The position numbers were made by a program, and so were the translations under genes. A model generated the notes under the pieces. It ran no database searches and had not been told where the DNA came from. It saw only the letters and a list, made by a program, of their open reading frames with translations. 64,000 bases of DNA from Pseudomonas alcaligenes (lineage in GTDB: Bacteria > Pseudomonadota > Gammaproteobacteria > Pseudomonadales > Pseudomonadaceae): assembly GCF_014490745.1 (NCBI RefSeq), contig NZ_LZEU01000001.1:2879501-2943500 (forward strand). The letters are read 5' to 3'. Of the stretch, positions 26,063 through 35,325 are shown piece by piece. Each line of letters opens with the position of its first letter. Within the stretch, counting starts at the first letter, position 1.

Positions 26063-28159
26063 TCAGAAGGTATATTCCATACCCGCCCCCAGGTACCAGG
26101 AGCGCCCAGGTGCCGCCTCGTAGTAGCGAGCATTGCTATCGCCGACTTTCACCGAGCCGACGTACTGGCGATCCAGCAAGTTGTCTAGGCGTACAAGCTC
26201 GTGGAACAACCAGGAACCAGCACGCTGCTCGAAGCGCGTGCGCCAGTTGAATACCGCATAGCCGGGTGCAGGCTTGTCTTCGTTGCTGTCTTCGACGTAG
26301 ACCTTGCTGCGATACTGCCCTTCGAAGCCCATGCTGATGTCATCCCTCGGCTTCCATACCAGCTCGCCAAATAGGCTGCTACCCGGCACACCCGGCAGGT
26401 AGTTGCCCTTCTCGATGGTGCTCCCGCCCACGACGAAAGCCTCATCGTAAGTGGCATCCAGACGCGTGTACGCAAGAGAGGCCTGCCAGTGCTCGCTCAG
26501 ATCGCTTTGCACACCCAGCTCGAAGCCGCGGCGCAAAGTCTTGCCGGCATTCTGGTAGCTGGTACGACCGTCAGTAGAGCTGGCGACGACGATCTCGTCG
26601 TCGGTGCGAATCTCGAAAACTGCCGCATTGACCCGCGTGTCGCCGGCAACCTTGGCCTTCAAGCCGATCTCGTAATGTGTGCTGCTAGCAGGAGCGAGGC
26701 CGAAGTTGAAGCCCTCCACCAAACCAGGCGCGTAGGCCATCTCGGCCTGCGTGGGCGTTTCGAAACCCTTGCCGGCACTGACGTAGGCGTGCAGCGCTGG
26801 GGTAAAGGCGTACATGGCCGAGATGGATGGATTGTTCTGTTGGTACTTCTTCGTACCGCTGGAATCACCGTTGTCCAGGTAATGGTCATCCACCTCCATC
26901 TCCATGGTGCTATGACGCACGCCGGCATCGAGCGTCCAGTTCCCAAGCTCCCATCGCGCCTGCACGTAAGGGTCGAGACTAGTGGCAATATCATCTTCGC
27001 TGCGACGTAACTCACCCTTCACACCCAGCTCATTGCCACTGAAGTTCTGGTAACCGCGGCGGTCGTCGCGGCTGAGGTCATAATCGACGCCCGTGGTGAC
27101 GGTCAGCTCACCAGGCACCCCCATCACCGGCTGGATCCAGCGCAGCGTGCCGCCATGGAATTCGCGATCGAAGTCCACCACCCCGCCTCCACGCTGCGAG
27201 TTGGAGGCAACACCTTTGGGAATCGACAGGTACTGAATCACACTGCGCTGGCCGGCATACAGATTGAGCTGCAGGGTGGCGTCGCCGAAGTAGCGCTCGT
27301 AGTTCATGCCGAACTGCTGGTGATCAATACTCTTGCGCGTGTTGTAGGTCTCCGCCGCTGATGCAACAGAGCGAGGATCATCCTTATAACCTGCCCAGGT
27401 TTGCCCCATCGGATCCTGGGTGTCGTTCTGTTCCAGGCTGCTGAAGATCAGCGCCATGCGGCTGTTATCGTCTGGCGTGAAGTTGAGCTTGGCGAAGGTC
27501 TGGTCGCGGCGTGCGGCGCTGTGGTCTCGGTAGCCGTCGGTGTCCATACGCGACGCATCCAGCAGGAAACCAGCCTGATCAGTACCGCCCTCGGCATAGA
27601 GATGGTTCTTGTTGAAGCCGTCACTGCCGAATGTGGTTGCGGAGCCTACCCTGGGCGAGCCGTAGCCATCGCGGGAGAACATCTGAATCACCCCACCGCT
27701 GTTACTGCCATAAAGGGTCGCAGCCGGACCACGCAGCACCTCGAAACGCTCAGCGACGTCGAGGTTGAGAGTCGCCGCCTGGCCCTGCCCATCCGGCGTA
27801 CTGGCCGGGATACCATCGCTGAGCAGCTTTATTCCACGAATCCCGAACGCCGAGCGTGCACCGAACCCACGTGAAGAAATCTGCAAATCCTGAGCGTAGT
27901 TCTGGCGATTCTGCACCACCAGACCGGGTACACGCTGCAACGCTTCGGAGACATTGACACCGAGCTGACCGTCACTGATTTCCGGCTGCTGCACGACATC
28001 GACAGATGATGATGACGGAGCGGGTATGTAGCTCCCCGTTATCACCAGCGGGGGAAACTCTCGACCACTTTCAGATACATCATCAGCATGGGCCAGAGCC
28101 CCAGCCAGCATGCCGCAGGCCAGCTGCAATGACGTTATTGCTAGATCCCGTTTGAACAT
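26063..28159 (-). CDS. TonB-dependent outer-membrane receptor
   Basis: Energy-driven uptake channel of 698 residues. After the signal peptide (MFKRDLAITSLQLACGMLAGALA) come a TonB box (PPLVITGS), a plug domain (VSEALQRVPGLVVQNRQ; ISSRGFGARSAFGIRGIKLL; RFEVLRGPAATLYGSNSGGVI) and a 22-strand barrel ending in a C-terminal phenylalanine (GAGMEYTF). The ATG at 28159 has GAGG upstream; a TTG 12 bp earlier is less likely. The closest look is that of Fe3+-siderophore/PfeA-PupA-like receptors, but the substrate cannot be read. No fecIR-type regulator pair is present; the nearest regulators are the AraC pair. It may import metal for the haem/PQQ enzymes or an organic substrate. Confidence 0.9.
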   Translation of the reverse strand: MFKRDLAITSLQLACGMLAGALAHADDVSESGREFPPLVITGSYIPAPSSSSVDVVQQPEISDGQLGVNVSEALQRVPGLVVQNRQNYAQDLQISSRGFGARSAFGIRGIKLLSDGIPASTPDGQGQAATLNLDVAERFEVLRGPAATLYGSNSGGVIQMFSRDGYGSPRVGSATTFGSDGFNKNHLYAEGGTDQAGFLLDASRMDTDGYRDHSAARRDQTFAKLNFTPDDNSRMALIFSSLEQNDTQDPMGQTWAGYKDDPRSVASAAETYNTRKSIDHQQFGMNYERYFGDATLQLNLYAGQRSVIQYLSIPKGVASNSQRGGGVVDFDREFHGGTLRWIQPVMGVPGELTVTTGVDYDLSRDDRRGYQNFSGNELGVKGELRRSEDDIATSLDPYVQARWELGNWTLDAGVRHSTMEMEVDDHYLDNGDSSGTKKYQQNNPSISAMYAFTPALHAYVSAGKGFETPTQAEMAYAPGLVEGFNFGLAPASSTHYEIGLKAKVAGDTRVNAAVFEIRTDDEIVVASSTDGRTSYQNAGKTLRRGFELGVQSDLSEHWQASLAYTRLDATYDEAFVVGGSTIEKGNYLPGVPGSSLFGELVWKPRDDISMGFEGQYRSKVYVEDSNEDKPAPGYAVFNWRTRFEQRAGSWLFHELVRLDNLLDRQYVGSVKVGDSNARYYEAAPGRSWYLGAGMEYTF

Positions 28160-28378
28160 CTCAAACCTCAAGCTATACCTGCACCCACATCAGCTAGTGG
28201 CACAAGCTAAACACAGGGCAAAACCTGTCTAACCCATGCAGTAGAACAGATGGTTTGATTGGCGCTATATCGAAGGAAATATCGTTACTGGGTGTGCTTC
28301 TACAGGGGTACCCCGCAGCAGGTGAAGGGCGGGTAACGAGGCACTAACGCGTACCTCGCTACCAAGCCAACCACCAGA

Positions 28379-30436
28379 CTACTGAGAAGTACTCCAGCGG
28401 GTTCCCTCAACGGGCCCCTTGCCTTCATGGGCATCCCAGGCCTGGTTTATCAGGTAGGCAAAAATTGCCTTGAGCTGCTCATCGGTAAAGTCGGCGAAAG
28501 CCGGCATGCCACCGCCACCTTTGGACAGCGCACCCTGGCGAACAACAGACTCGAAGAATTCGTAGCTGGGTGGCGGTGCGTAGATGAGGTTAGGCACACG
28601 ACCACCCGCGGCGTTGCCAAAGTAGCCATGGCACTCCGTGCAGCCACTTGCCTCAAACAGCTTCTGGCCGAAGGCGGCTGCTTCTTCAGGTTGTCGCGGG
28701 GTCAGAGGAGCGGAGACTTTCTTGGGCTCGGCGAAGGTCGGATACTCTTTGCTTCCGCCAAGCTTGAATGCCAACAACCGCGGCGATGTTCTCGCCTTCG
28801 GAGCGGAAGCAAGATCCGACATCAGAGAACCGGTAGCTGCCGCAGTTCCTGTGCCGGTCGGAAGCAGAACATACTGTTCCCCATCAACCATGACCGTCGA
28901 TGGCGCCGCACGTACTGCCCCACCAATGTCATGGCTCCACAGGGTTTTACCAGTCGCGTCATCGAGGACCAACATACGACCATCCCCGGTACCCTGAAAT
29001 ACCAGGCCGCCCGCGGTATGCAGCAAGCCGCCGTTCGTAGGCAGTGGCGTACGTGATGAACGCCACTTGACCGTATTTTCGCGCACATCCCACGCCACCG
29101 TCTCACCATAGCTTTCGCTTACTATTGGCTCGAATGACTGACCACCCAGCACGGACTCGGGGTCATCCCTGACGAGGGTCGGCTGTACCATGCTAGGAAT
29201 GAAAACGGTTTGGCTTGCAGGGTCGAATGCCAATGCCTCCCAACCATGCGCACCTAAACCGCTTGGAAGCTGTATGTAGCTCTCGCCCGGGTGAAGCCAG
29301 TACTGCCCTTTCGGTTTGAAAATCGGTCGACCGTTGGCATCCAGGCCAGTGGCCCATTCCATAGGCGTATAGGCAGAGCCCGAGATGAACTTGCCGGTCT
29401 TCGCGTCCAATGCATAGGCGAACCCGTTCTTGGGCACACTAATGACGGATCTTTGCGATTTACCATCGACAGCAATATCGGCCACCATAATGCCCACGCT
29501 CGCGTCATAGTTCCAACCATCGTGCGGCGTTTGCTTAAAGTGCCATTTATATTCTCCAGTTGCGGCGTCCAATGCCACGATGGAGTTGGTGAACAGTTCA
29601 TCACCCGCATCTTCACCGCGCTTGGATGGATCAAAGGGTGCGGGACCGCCTACGCCGATGTACAACTGCTTCAACTCGGGATCATAGGCCATCGCATCCC
29701 ATACGCTTCCACATCCATGAGTTTTGGAATACCAATCTTTACCCCAGGTTTTGGCCGCATTCTCGTACAGCGCTGACTGCGGCTTCGAAGGGTCGTCCGG
29801 AACCGTATAAAAGCGCCAGCGGTGATCACCGGTTTTGGCATCAAAAGCATCTACATAACCACGAGTCATGCCTGTATCCAGACAGGCATTGCCGGTGAAG
29901 ACCAGATCCCCCCCGACTCTCGGGGCAGCGGTAATGGCGTACATATCAACCGAGTCACAGGACTTGGCTTCCCACACTTTCTTCCCAGTCACTTGATCAA
30001 CGGCGATCAACCGGCAGTCACCTGAGGCAATAATTACATTGCCCCCACTCAATGCGACGCCACGATTGAAGCGACGCCCCCAATAGCCCGCAAATGAGGA
30101 ACCCTGTTGAGCATTGTCGTCCTTGAAGTTCCAAATCAACTTACCCGTCTTCACATCATTGGCAATGATCTGACCATTGGGTGCGCCTTGGAAAACAATG
30201 CCATTCTTGACCAACGGGTTACCAACCAGACCATCGCTAACAGGCAGATCCACCCACCAGGCAAGCCCCAAAGACCCGACATTCGTCTTATCAATGGTTT
30301 TAAGCTCAGATGCGTGCTGCATCTCGATCGAGTTACCGAGAAACTCCCAATCTGTGTTTGTTTTCTGTGCTGACAAGCCATCGCCATCACATCCAGCAAT
30401 CGCAATACATAGCGATAACAGAATCTTTGTTTTCAC
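28379..30436 (-). CDS. PQQ-dependent quinohaemoprotein alcohol dehydrogenase, lipoprotein
   Basis: Periplasmic oxidation of an alcohol with PQQ, electrons passing to a fused cytochrome c. The 685 residues start at a GTG with GAGGAGG upstream (MKTKILLSLCIAIAGC, a lipobox with cysteine 16). An eight-bladed propeller follows with repeated GxxxALDxxTGxxxW motifs and the catalytic-Asp segment TPHDGWNYDAS, then a C-terminal cytochrome domain (SGCTECHGYFG, distal GGGGMPAFADF). The vicinal cysteine pair above PQQ in classic enzymes (CCDVVNRGVA) is not there: the aligned stretch reads WGRRFNRGVA. Such variants exist among polymer and aromatic alcohol dehydrogenases. PQQ synthesis genes are not in this window. 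Substrate unknown. Confidence 0.9.
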   Translation of the reverse strand: MKTKILLSLCIAIAGCDGDGLSAQKTNTDWEFLGNSIEMQHASELKTIDKTNVGSLGLAWWVDLPVSDGLVGNPLVKNGIVFQGAPNGQIIANDVKTGKLIWNFKDDNAQQGSSFAGYWGRRFNRGVALSGGNVIIASGDCRLIAVDQVTGKKVWEAKSCDSVDMYAITAAPRVGGDLVFTGNACLDTGMTRGYVDAFDAKTGDHRWRFYTVPDDPSKPQSALYENAAKTWGKDWYSKTHGCGSVWDAMAYDPELKQLYIGVGGPAPFDPSKRGEDAGDELFTNSIVALDAATGEYKWHFKQTPHDGWNYDASVGIMVADIAVDGKSQRSVISVPKNGFAYALDAKTGKFISGSAYTPMEWATGLDANGRPIFKPKGQYWLHPGESYIQLPSGLGAHGWEALAFDPASQTVFIPSMVQPTLVRDDPESVLGGQSFEPIVSESYGETVAWDVRENTVKWRSSRTPLPTNGGLLHTAGGLVFQGTGDGRMLVLDDATGKTLWSHDIGGAVRAAPSTVMVDGEQYVLLPTGTGTAAATGSLMSDLASAPKARTSPRLLAFKLGGSKEYPTFAEPKKVSAPLTPRQPEEAAAFGQKLFEASGCTECHGYFGNAAGGRVPNLIYAPPPSYEFFESVVRQGALSKGGGGMPAFADFTDEQLKAIFAYLINQAWDAHEGKGPVEGTRWSTSQ

Positions 30437-30493
30437 ACGACCTCCTCTTTCCTCTATCGCGTTGTCCAGATAAGACCCAGCCCAACCAGACAC

Positions 30494-30515
30494 AAAAAAA
30501 ACGCCCCGAAGGGCG
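30494..30515 (-). terminator. Rho-independent terminator ending the amine operon
   Basis: On the minus strand CGCCC-TTCGG-GGCG, a stem closed by a stable TTCG-type loop, is followed by eight T. It lies 214 bp beyond the membrane protein gene and only 58 bp upstream of the PQQ dehydrogenase start. It should separate the two transcripts, though it sits so close that the dehydrogenase promoter must overlap or follow it immediately. Confidence 0.8.
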
Positions 30516-30728
30516 ATAAAAAGCAGGCACTTCTGCCTACCACGGAGTAAACCTATGCAACCTTGGACTCAACGCTGTTACGACTATTGGACAGCACCAC
30601 CCAAAAGCCAACACCAAGAACGCTATAAGCATGGTGCAAAGTATTCTTCGGCAGAAATTAAAAACTCGACCTATACGCGCACGAGCAACCAGTCTTATAA
30701 CCAAGGCGAACTATTTTTATAAAAACCG

Positions 30729-31409
30729 CTAGCGAACCGAAACAAGCACGTGCGCGGAAACGCTCTTTGCACGCTCCAGCGCAGCATAGGCGTAATACAA
30801 CTGGATTGCGCCATAAGACCAAGTGATGAAAGCCCAGGTCATGAAAACCATATGAGTGTCATCGCCGGGAATAGGGAAGAAATCATAGGTGATTGCCACT
30901 GCCAGGCTGACTACGCCGCCTACTGCCGTAGCCATTGCGTGGAAGCTCTCTCCAGCGCGCGCCAGTCGCATGATGAAGTAGGCAAGATAAGTCGAGTAAG
31001 CCGTCCACATGATCACGTAGAAGTATGGACGCGGCTCGTCAAAGAAGTCCGCCAGGAACACGACGAAAGTACCAGCAAATGCAGCTGCGAACAGCATGAT
31101 TTCCTTGAGAGCAGACGGCTTATAATTATGGGTAAGCGCCATCATGCCGAGAGTAGCAATAATCGGCATACCGAAACTACGCGAGAATGAATCAAGGAAC
31201 ATTGTAATGGAGTAATTAACCTCCCAGCCAGTCAACATATAAGAGGCAAAATTCGACGCCGAGAAAGCAACAACCCACCACTCCAAGCCGAGCAGGTAAT
31301 TATTTTTCTTGATGAATTTCGCACCATAGATCCAGCCGCAAAGAGCCAAAGTAATACAGGTAACAAGTCCGAAAATATCTATGATTTCCACAATAGCAGC
31401 CTCTATCAA
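30729..31409 (-). CDS. Multi-pass membrane protein of amine oxidase module 2
   Basis: A 226-residue protein with six or seven hydrophobic segments (IIDIFGLVTCITLALCGWIY; LEWWVVAFSASNFASYML; IMLFAAAFAGTFVVFLADFF; YFYVIMWTAYSTYLAYFIM; AVGGVVSLAVAITYDFF; FMTWAFITWSYGAIQLYYAY). No family recognised. Last gene of the long operon, 17 bp after the cytochrome c gene. It takes the same position as the unrelated membrane protein at 8028 in module 1. A role in substrate transport or in passing electrons from the cytochrome to the respiratory chain is possible. Confidence 0.7.
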   Translation of the reverse strand: MIEAAIVEIIDIFGLVTCITLALCGWIYGAKFIKKNNYLLGLEWWVVAFSASNFASYMLTGWEVNYSITMFLDSFSRSFGMPIIATLGMMALTHNYKPSALKEIMLFAAAFAGTFVVFLADFFDEPRPYFYVIMWTAYSTYLAYFIMRLARAGESFHAMATAVGGVVSLAVAITYDFFPIPGDDTHMVFMTWAFITWSYGAIQLYYAYAALERAKSVSAHVLVSVR

Positions 31410-31426
31410 ATACTGAATTTAGCGCT

Positions 31427-32083
31427 TCACTTCGCCACAGGAGCTAGGGCTGCAAGATATTCAGCCAGTGCCTTGCGATCATCCGCGGACAAAGTCGAGA
31501 CAACGGCCGTCATTGCGCCTGAAGGATCCTTGCGTTCCCCCTTGGCGAAGGCATTCAGCTGGGCCAGCAGGTACTCGTGCCCCTGCCCGGCCAAACGGGG
31601 AAATTGATCGTGCCCCATCAGGCCTTCGCCGTGACAAGCTGCGCATGCTCCGCTCTTCACCAGTTGTTCGCCCTTCGCCTGGAGCGCGGTATCCGGCGTG
31701 AAGGTTACGTTTTCGACGGCAGATTGCCTGGCGAAGTACTCCGACAAGAACCGGATCTCAGTCTCGCTAAAGCTCATAGCCAGCGGCGCCATCGTTGCAC
31801 TAGCACGCTCGCCACTGGCGAAACGTTTGAGCTGCGCCGCCACGTAGGGAGCGGGTTGCCCTGCCAGGTTCGGGTAGTTCTGATTGAGCGAGTGTCCTTG
31901 CTGACCATGGCAATGCACACAGACTTGGGTCAGGCGGGGCCACGGCCCCTCATCGGCATCCCTAGCCGCAGAACTCGTGTCCATGAAAGTCATCAGACGA
32001 TAGAGATCCAAACCATCACGACCGTAAACAGCCAGCAACCCGGCAATCACGGTGACAGCACACAAGGCGATTATTTTCTTCAT
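31427..32083 (-). CDS. Dihaem cytochrome c (c4-like) of amine oxidase module 2
   Basis: A 218-residue periplasmic electron carrier with an N-terminal hydrophobic segment (IIALCAVTVIAGLLAVYG) and two haem-c sites at the same positions as the module 1 protein: C55-VH-C58-H59 and C147-AA-C150-H151. Distal methionine stretches are TMAPLAMSF and GAMTAVVS. Length is identical to that of the product at 8827, so the pair clearly arose by duplication. It starts 9 bp after the amine oxidase stop. Expected electron acceptor for that enzyme. Confidence 0.9.
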   Translation of the reverse strand: MKKIIALCAVTVIAGLLAVYGRDGLDLYRLMTFMDTSSAARDADEGPWPRLTQVCVHCHGQQGHSLNQNYPNLAGQPAPYVAAQLKRFASGERASATMAPLAMSFSETEIRFLSEYFARQSAVENVTFTPDTALQAKGEQLVKSGACAACHGEGLMGHDQFPRLAGQGHEYLLAQLNAFAKGERKDPSGAMTAVVSTLSADDRKALAEYLAALAPVAK

Positions 32084-32092
32084 AGTTATCTC

Positions 32093-33565
32093 CTACACCC
32101 GGCGCAGGGCATTGAGCACCTGCAGAGCACTGTGGTGGCCTGAGCGCACGGCGCCGTCCATGTAACCAGCCCAGATATCCGCGGTTTCGGTACCGGACCA
32201 GAACAGGTTGCCGCACTGTGGACGCAGAGCCTCACCATGCTTGCTCCAGAAGCCTGGCGGGATTGCCGAGACGCAGGTAATCGTCCAGGGATCGGCAAAC
32301 TTCCAATCGTGGTCGTGATATTTCAGAGGCTGGCGGGCTTCCTCCCCCAAGGCTCGGGCCAGGACATCCACAACGAGTTTTTTGGCTAATTCAGGATCCG
32401 AAGGCACATTGGCGTTGGAAACGAAGGCATTGATGATGCCGATCTCGCCATTGGGCGGCGAATTGTCATAGGCCCAACCAACGGCACCTTCCGACATCAT
32501 GACTTGGCCATTCAGGCCTTTTTCCCGCCAGAACGGACGGGAATACACCACGGCCGCCTTGCGACCTGGAGAATGCGCAGGCCAGGCACGCTGCAACGCG
32601 GCGCGTGCGTCCGGCAGAGCCGGCTCGAACTGCACCTGGTTACACAGCGCCGGGTGAATGGCCATGATGACCTTACGCGCGCGAACCACACCCTGATCCG
32701 TGTGCAGGCTTACGATCTCGTCATTCCAATTGGAGATCTTGCGCACCGGGCATTGCAAGCGAACCTTGTCGCCCAACTGCTCGGCCATTTTGATACTGAG
32801 AATCTGTGAACCACCCACAAGACGAGTGCCTTGCGCGGCGTCCTTCATCGAATCGAGGGTTTCAAAATCGCAATTGGCCGAATTGATCATGGACAAGTAA
32901 TGCAGGAGGCCCATTTTCTGTACGGGAACACCGCCACTGATCGACACAGTCGAGTCCCAGCCCAACTGGTTCTCCATCTTGACGTTTTGCTGGGCCAGCC
33001 AATCGCCGACCGAGAGCTTGTCCCACTCGGCAGCCCGTGGTGACTTCCACGGCTCCCCCGAGGGCACTTCGCGAGACATCACGCTCAACTTGTCAGCTAC
33101 CGGCAAGTCGGTACCCATGCCACCGTGGAAGTCGATCTCGAGTCGCCCATCCCCGCCCAGAATGACTGAGCTTCCTTCGTAGTACGAAGGGAAAGTGCCG
33201 ATCTCAAGCTGTCTGGCCAAGTCCGCCACTGCGGTTTGGCCAGGCCCAGTCCATTGGCCGCCAACTTCAGATACATACCCTTCGTATTGGAAGTTGAGCG
33301 TGCGCCCGCCAACTCGATCCCTTGCCTCAAGCACCACGAAGGACTCGAGGCCCCCCTGGCGCAGATCCCGGGCAGCGGTCAGCCCGGCCAGACCGCCGCC
33401 AATGATGGCCACGTCCAGGATGTCACCCGCATCACTGGCGGACGCGGCATGAGCCAGCCCCACTTTCAGACCCAAACCGCCTACAGCCACCGTGGCTCCG
33501 GCCAGTTTCAATAATTGCCTGCGTGTTGAATCCAGCTGGGTGTCGGAGGTGGGTTTCCTGGCCAT
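32093..33565 (-). CDS. Tat-exported flavin amine oxidase (2)
   Basis: FAD-dependent amine oxidase of the NicA2/monoamine oxidase superfamily, 490 residues. The twin-arginine signal STRRQLLKLAG (RR at 15-16) ends near AHA; then GGGLAG at 57-62, EARDRVGGRT, EVGGQWTGPGQTAVADLA and the C-terminal flavin motif LFWSGTETADIWAGYMDGAVRSG. Highly similar along its whole length to the oxidase at 9480, including KAVVYSRPFWREKGLNG. It is the fifth gene of the operon that begins with the PhyH gene at 38405 and is followed by its cytochrome c. Probably oxidises a related but not identical amine (inferred from duplicate retention). GC is lower than that of the beta-oxidation genes. Confidence 0.92.
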   Translation of the reverse strand: MARKPTSDTQLDSTRRQLLKLAGATVAVGGLGLKVGLAHAASASDAGDILDVAIIGGGLAGLTAARDLRQGGLESFVVLEARDRVGGRTLNFQYEGYVSEVGGQWTGPGQTAVADLARQLEIGTFPSYYEGSSVILGGDGRLEIDFHGGMGTDLPVADKLSVMSREVPSGEPWKSPRAAEWDKLSVGDWLAQQNVKMENQLGWDSTVSISGGVPVQKMGLLHYLSMINSANCDFETLDSMKDAAQGTRLVGGSQILSIKMAEQLGDKVRLQCPVRKISNWNDEIVSLHTDQGVVRARKVIMAIHPALCNQVQFEPALPDARAALQRAWPAHSPGRKAAVVYSRPFWREKGLNGQVMMSEGAVGWAYDNSPPNGEIGIINAFVSNANVPSDPELAKKLVVDVLARALGEEARQPLKYHDHDWKFADPWTITCVSAIPPGFWSKHGEALRPQCGNLFWSGTETADIWAGYMDGAVRSGHHSALQVLNALRRV

Positions 33566-33662
33566 GTGTGATACCTCTGTTAATTGTTCTTAACGATCGC
33601 TAACCAACAAGGACTTCGAGCGCCTGCACGCAAGTTCGACAACGCCACGCGGCGCTATCCGG

Positions 33663-35027
33663 TTAGCCCGCCGTGGCAGCTTTACGAGCTTTACGGTTCG
33701 TCCAGTCGTCATACTGCTTGACCGCCGCGAAAGTGGCCTTGAGGGCACACCACTGGAATGGCTCGGGCAACGTGGAAGGCGTCTTGTGCTGCAGCGCCGT
33801 GAAGAATGCGCTCTCAACGCCGCTGATTCGCTCGGCAAGCAGCTGCCCCATGAACGAATGGGTGGCGAGACCATGTCCCGAGCAACCGGACACATAGAGG
33901 ATGTTTTGCTGCGCCCCGGTTGCGCCAACCACCGGCAGCGCGTCATATGCCACGCTGACGTATCCGCTCCAGCAGTGCTGGATGCCGAGGTCGTACAGAG
34001 AGGGATGGCGCTCACGCAGGGTCTGCACCAATGCGCCATAGGCGCCGTTATCCGGCACGTTGGGGGTCTTCGAGCCGTAGACGTAATTCAACTTCTTGAC
34101 CGTCAACACCATGGTGTTGTGCGCCGTCAGACGGTGGCTTTCCATGGTCAGGTGCGGCGTGATGATCCCTTCCCGGCCGTGCCAGCCGAGCGATGCCAAC
34201 TGCTTCGGGGACAGCGGCTGGGTTTCAATCGCCGAAACCCGTATCGGCGCAACCTTGTCACGCAGCAAGCCCAACTGAGGCGTATAGGCATTGGTCGCCA
34301 GCACCATGACCCGTGCGCTTGCGCTACCGCGAGCGGTCTTGCAGGTAATGGTCGGCCCTTCGCTGTAGGAGAGCAGCGGCGTTTTTTCGTATAGCTTGAC
34401 CCCAGCCTGGATCGCTGCCCGGCGCAATCCGCTCACGTATTTGCCCGGATTCAGCGTGCCGCCGCGCTGCTCACTGCCGAACAGGAAGGCTGGCGGAATT
34501 CCACGGGCACGCATCTCGGCCTGGTCCACGAAGCGGGTTACTGAACCCAGCTCATGACCGAGCGCCATGCTGCGACGCAGCCACTTTTCCTGCGAGGGAT
34601 GCACGACAGCTCGGATGATGCCAGAGGACTTGTAGTCGCAATCGATGCCCAACTCGAGCAGCCGTCGCTCCACATAGCACACCGCCTCGTCGTAGAAGCT
34701 GACGAACTTCCTCGCATGCTCATGACCAACACGCTTGGCGAAGAGCTCGAACTCGATGCCCATGCTGCCCAGCAGATAGCCGGCGTTACGCCCGCTGGAT
34801 CCGAAGCCGCCGAACTCCTGCTCCAGGACAATGACTTTCGCACCGCGCGCGTTCAGCTCAAGCGCCGTGGACAGACCGGCAAAACCAGCCCCGACCACTA
34901 TGACATCGGCGCTGTCATGACCTTCCAGTTGCGGTTGCAGATCGTCAGGCTGCTCTACCCAGCCACCGATACGACGAAAGCGCAACGATTCGAAATCGCT
35001 GCTGGCCACTTCACTTCTAGGGCTCAT
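33663..35027 (-). CDS. DAO-family FAD-dependent oxidoreductase, PuuB-like
   Basis: A 454-residue cytoplasmic flavoenzyme of the D-amino acid oxidase family (PF01266). It shows GAGFAGLSTALELNARG, EQEFGGFGSSGRNAGYLLGS (the SGRNAG motif seen in gamma-glutamylputrescine oxidase PuuB and relatives), NPGKYVSGLRRAAIQAG and the late motif SGCSGHGLATHSFMGQLLAE. Expected to oxidise an amine or amino acid C-N bond, making an imine that hydrolyses to aldehyde or keto acid plus ammonia. The ATG at 35027 has AGGAG upstream. Fourth gene of the amine operon, 98 bp ahead of the amine oxidase. PuuB assignment is by resemblance only. Confidence 0.88.
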   Translation of the reverse strand: MSPRSEVASSDFESLRFRRIGGWVEQPDDLQPQLEGHDSADVIVVGAGFAGLSTALELNARGAKVIVLEQEFGGFGSSGRNAGYLLGSMGIEFELFAKRVGHEHARKFVSFYDEAVCYVERRLLELGIDCDYKSSGIIRAVVHPSQEKWLRRSMALGHELGSVTRFVDQAEMRARGIPPAFLFGSEQRGGTLNPGKYVSGLRRAAIQAGVKLYEKTPLLSYSEGPTITCKTARGSASARVMVLATNAYTPQLGLLRDKVAPIRVSAIETQPLSPKQLASLGWHGREGIITPHLTMESHRLTAHNTMVLTVKKLNYVYGSKTPNVPDNGAYGALVQTLRERHPSLYDLGIQHCWSGYVSVAYDALPVVGATGAQQNILYVSGCSGHGLATHSFMGQLLAERISGVESAFFTALQHKTPSTLPEPFQWCALKATFAAVKQYDDWTNRKARKAATAG

Positions 35028-35325
35028 ACACCGCACTCCTGGGCTGGGTTAGCTGTTGTTTCACTGCACTGTAACGCTGCGCTCAATTTTACGCAACACA
35101 TGTTATTTAATCTGTCGTTACATAAATTATGCCGCCGCCACGCAGCCGTTTCCGCGGCAAATAGAACCCTTGGCTGGCCAGTCAGCGGCGTGAGAAAGGT
35201 GGAGGAAAATGCAGCAGGGATGGCAACTCAACCGACCAGGAAGCCCTGGTTCAGCTGAGCCGCAATGCACAAGATGAGCCCCAATGGAGCGCCGACGCGG
35301 CGGCCATCCCCTCGGGTGTTTTGTT

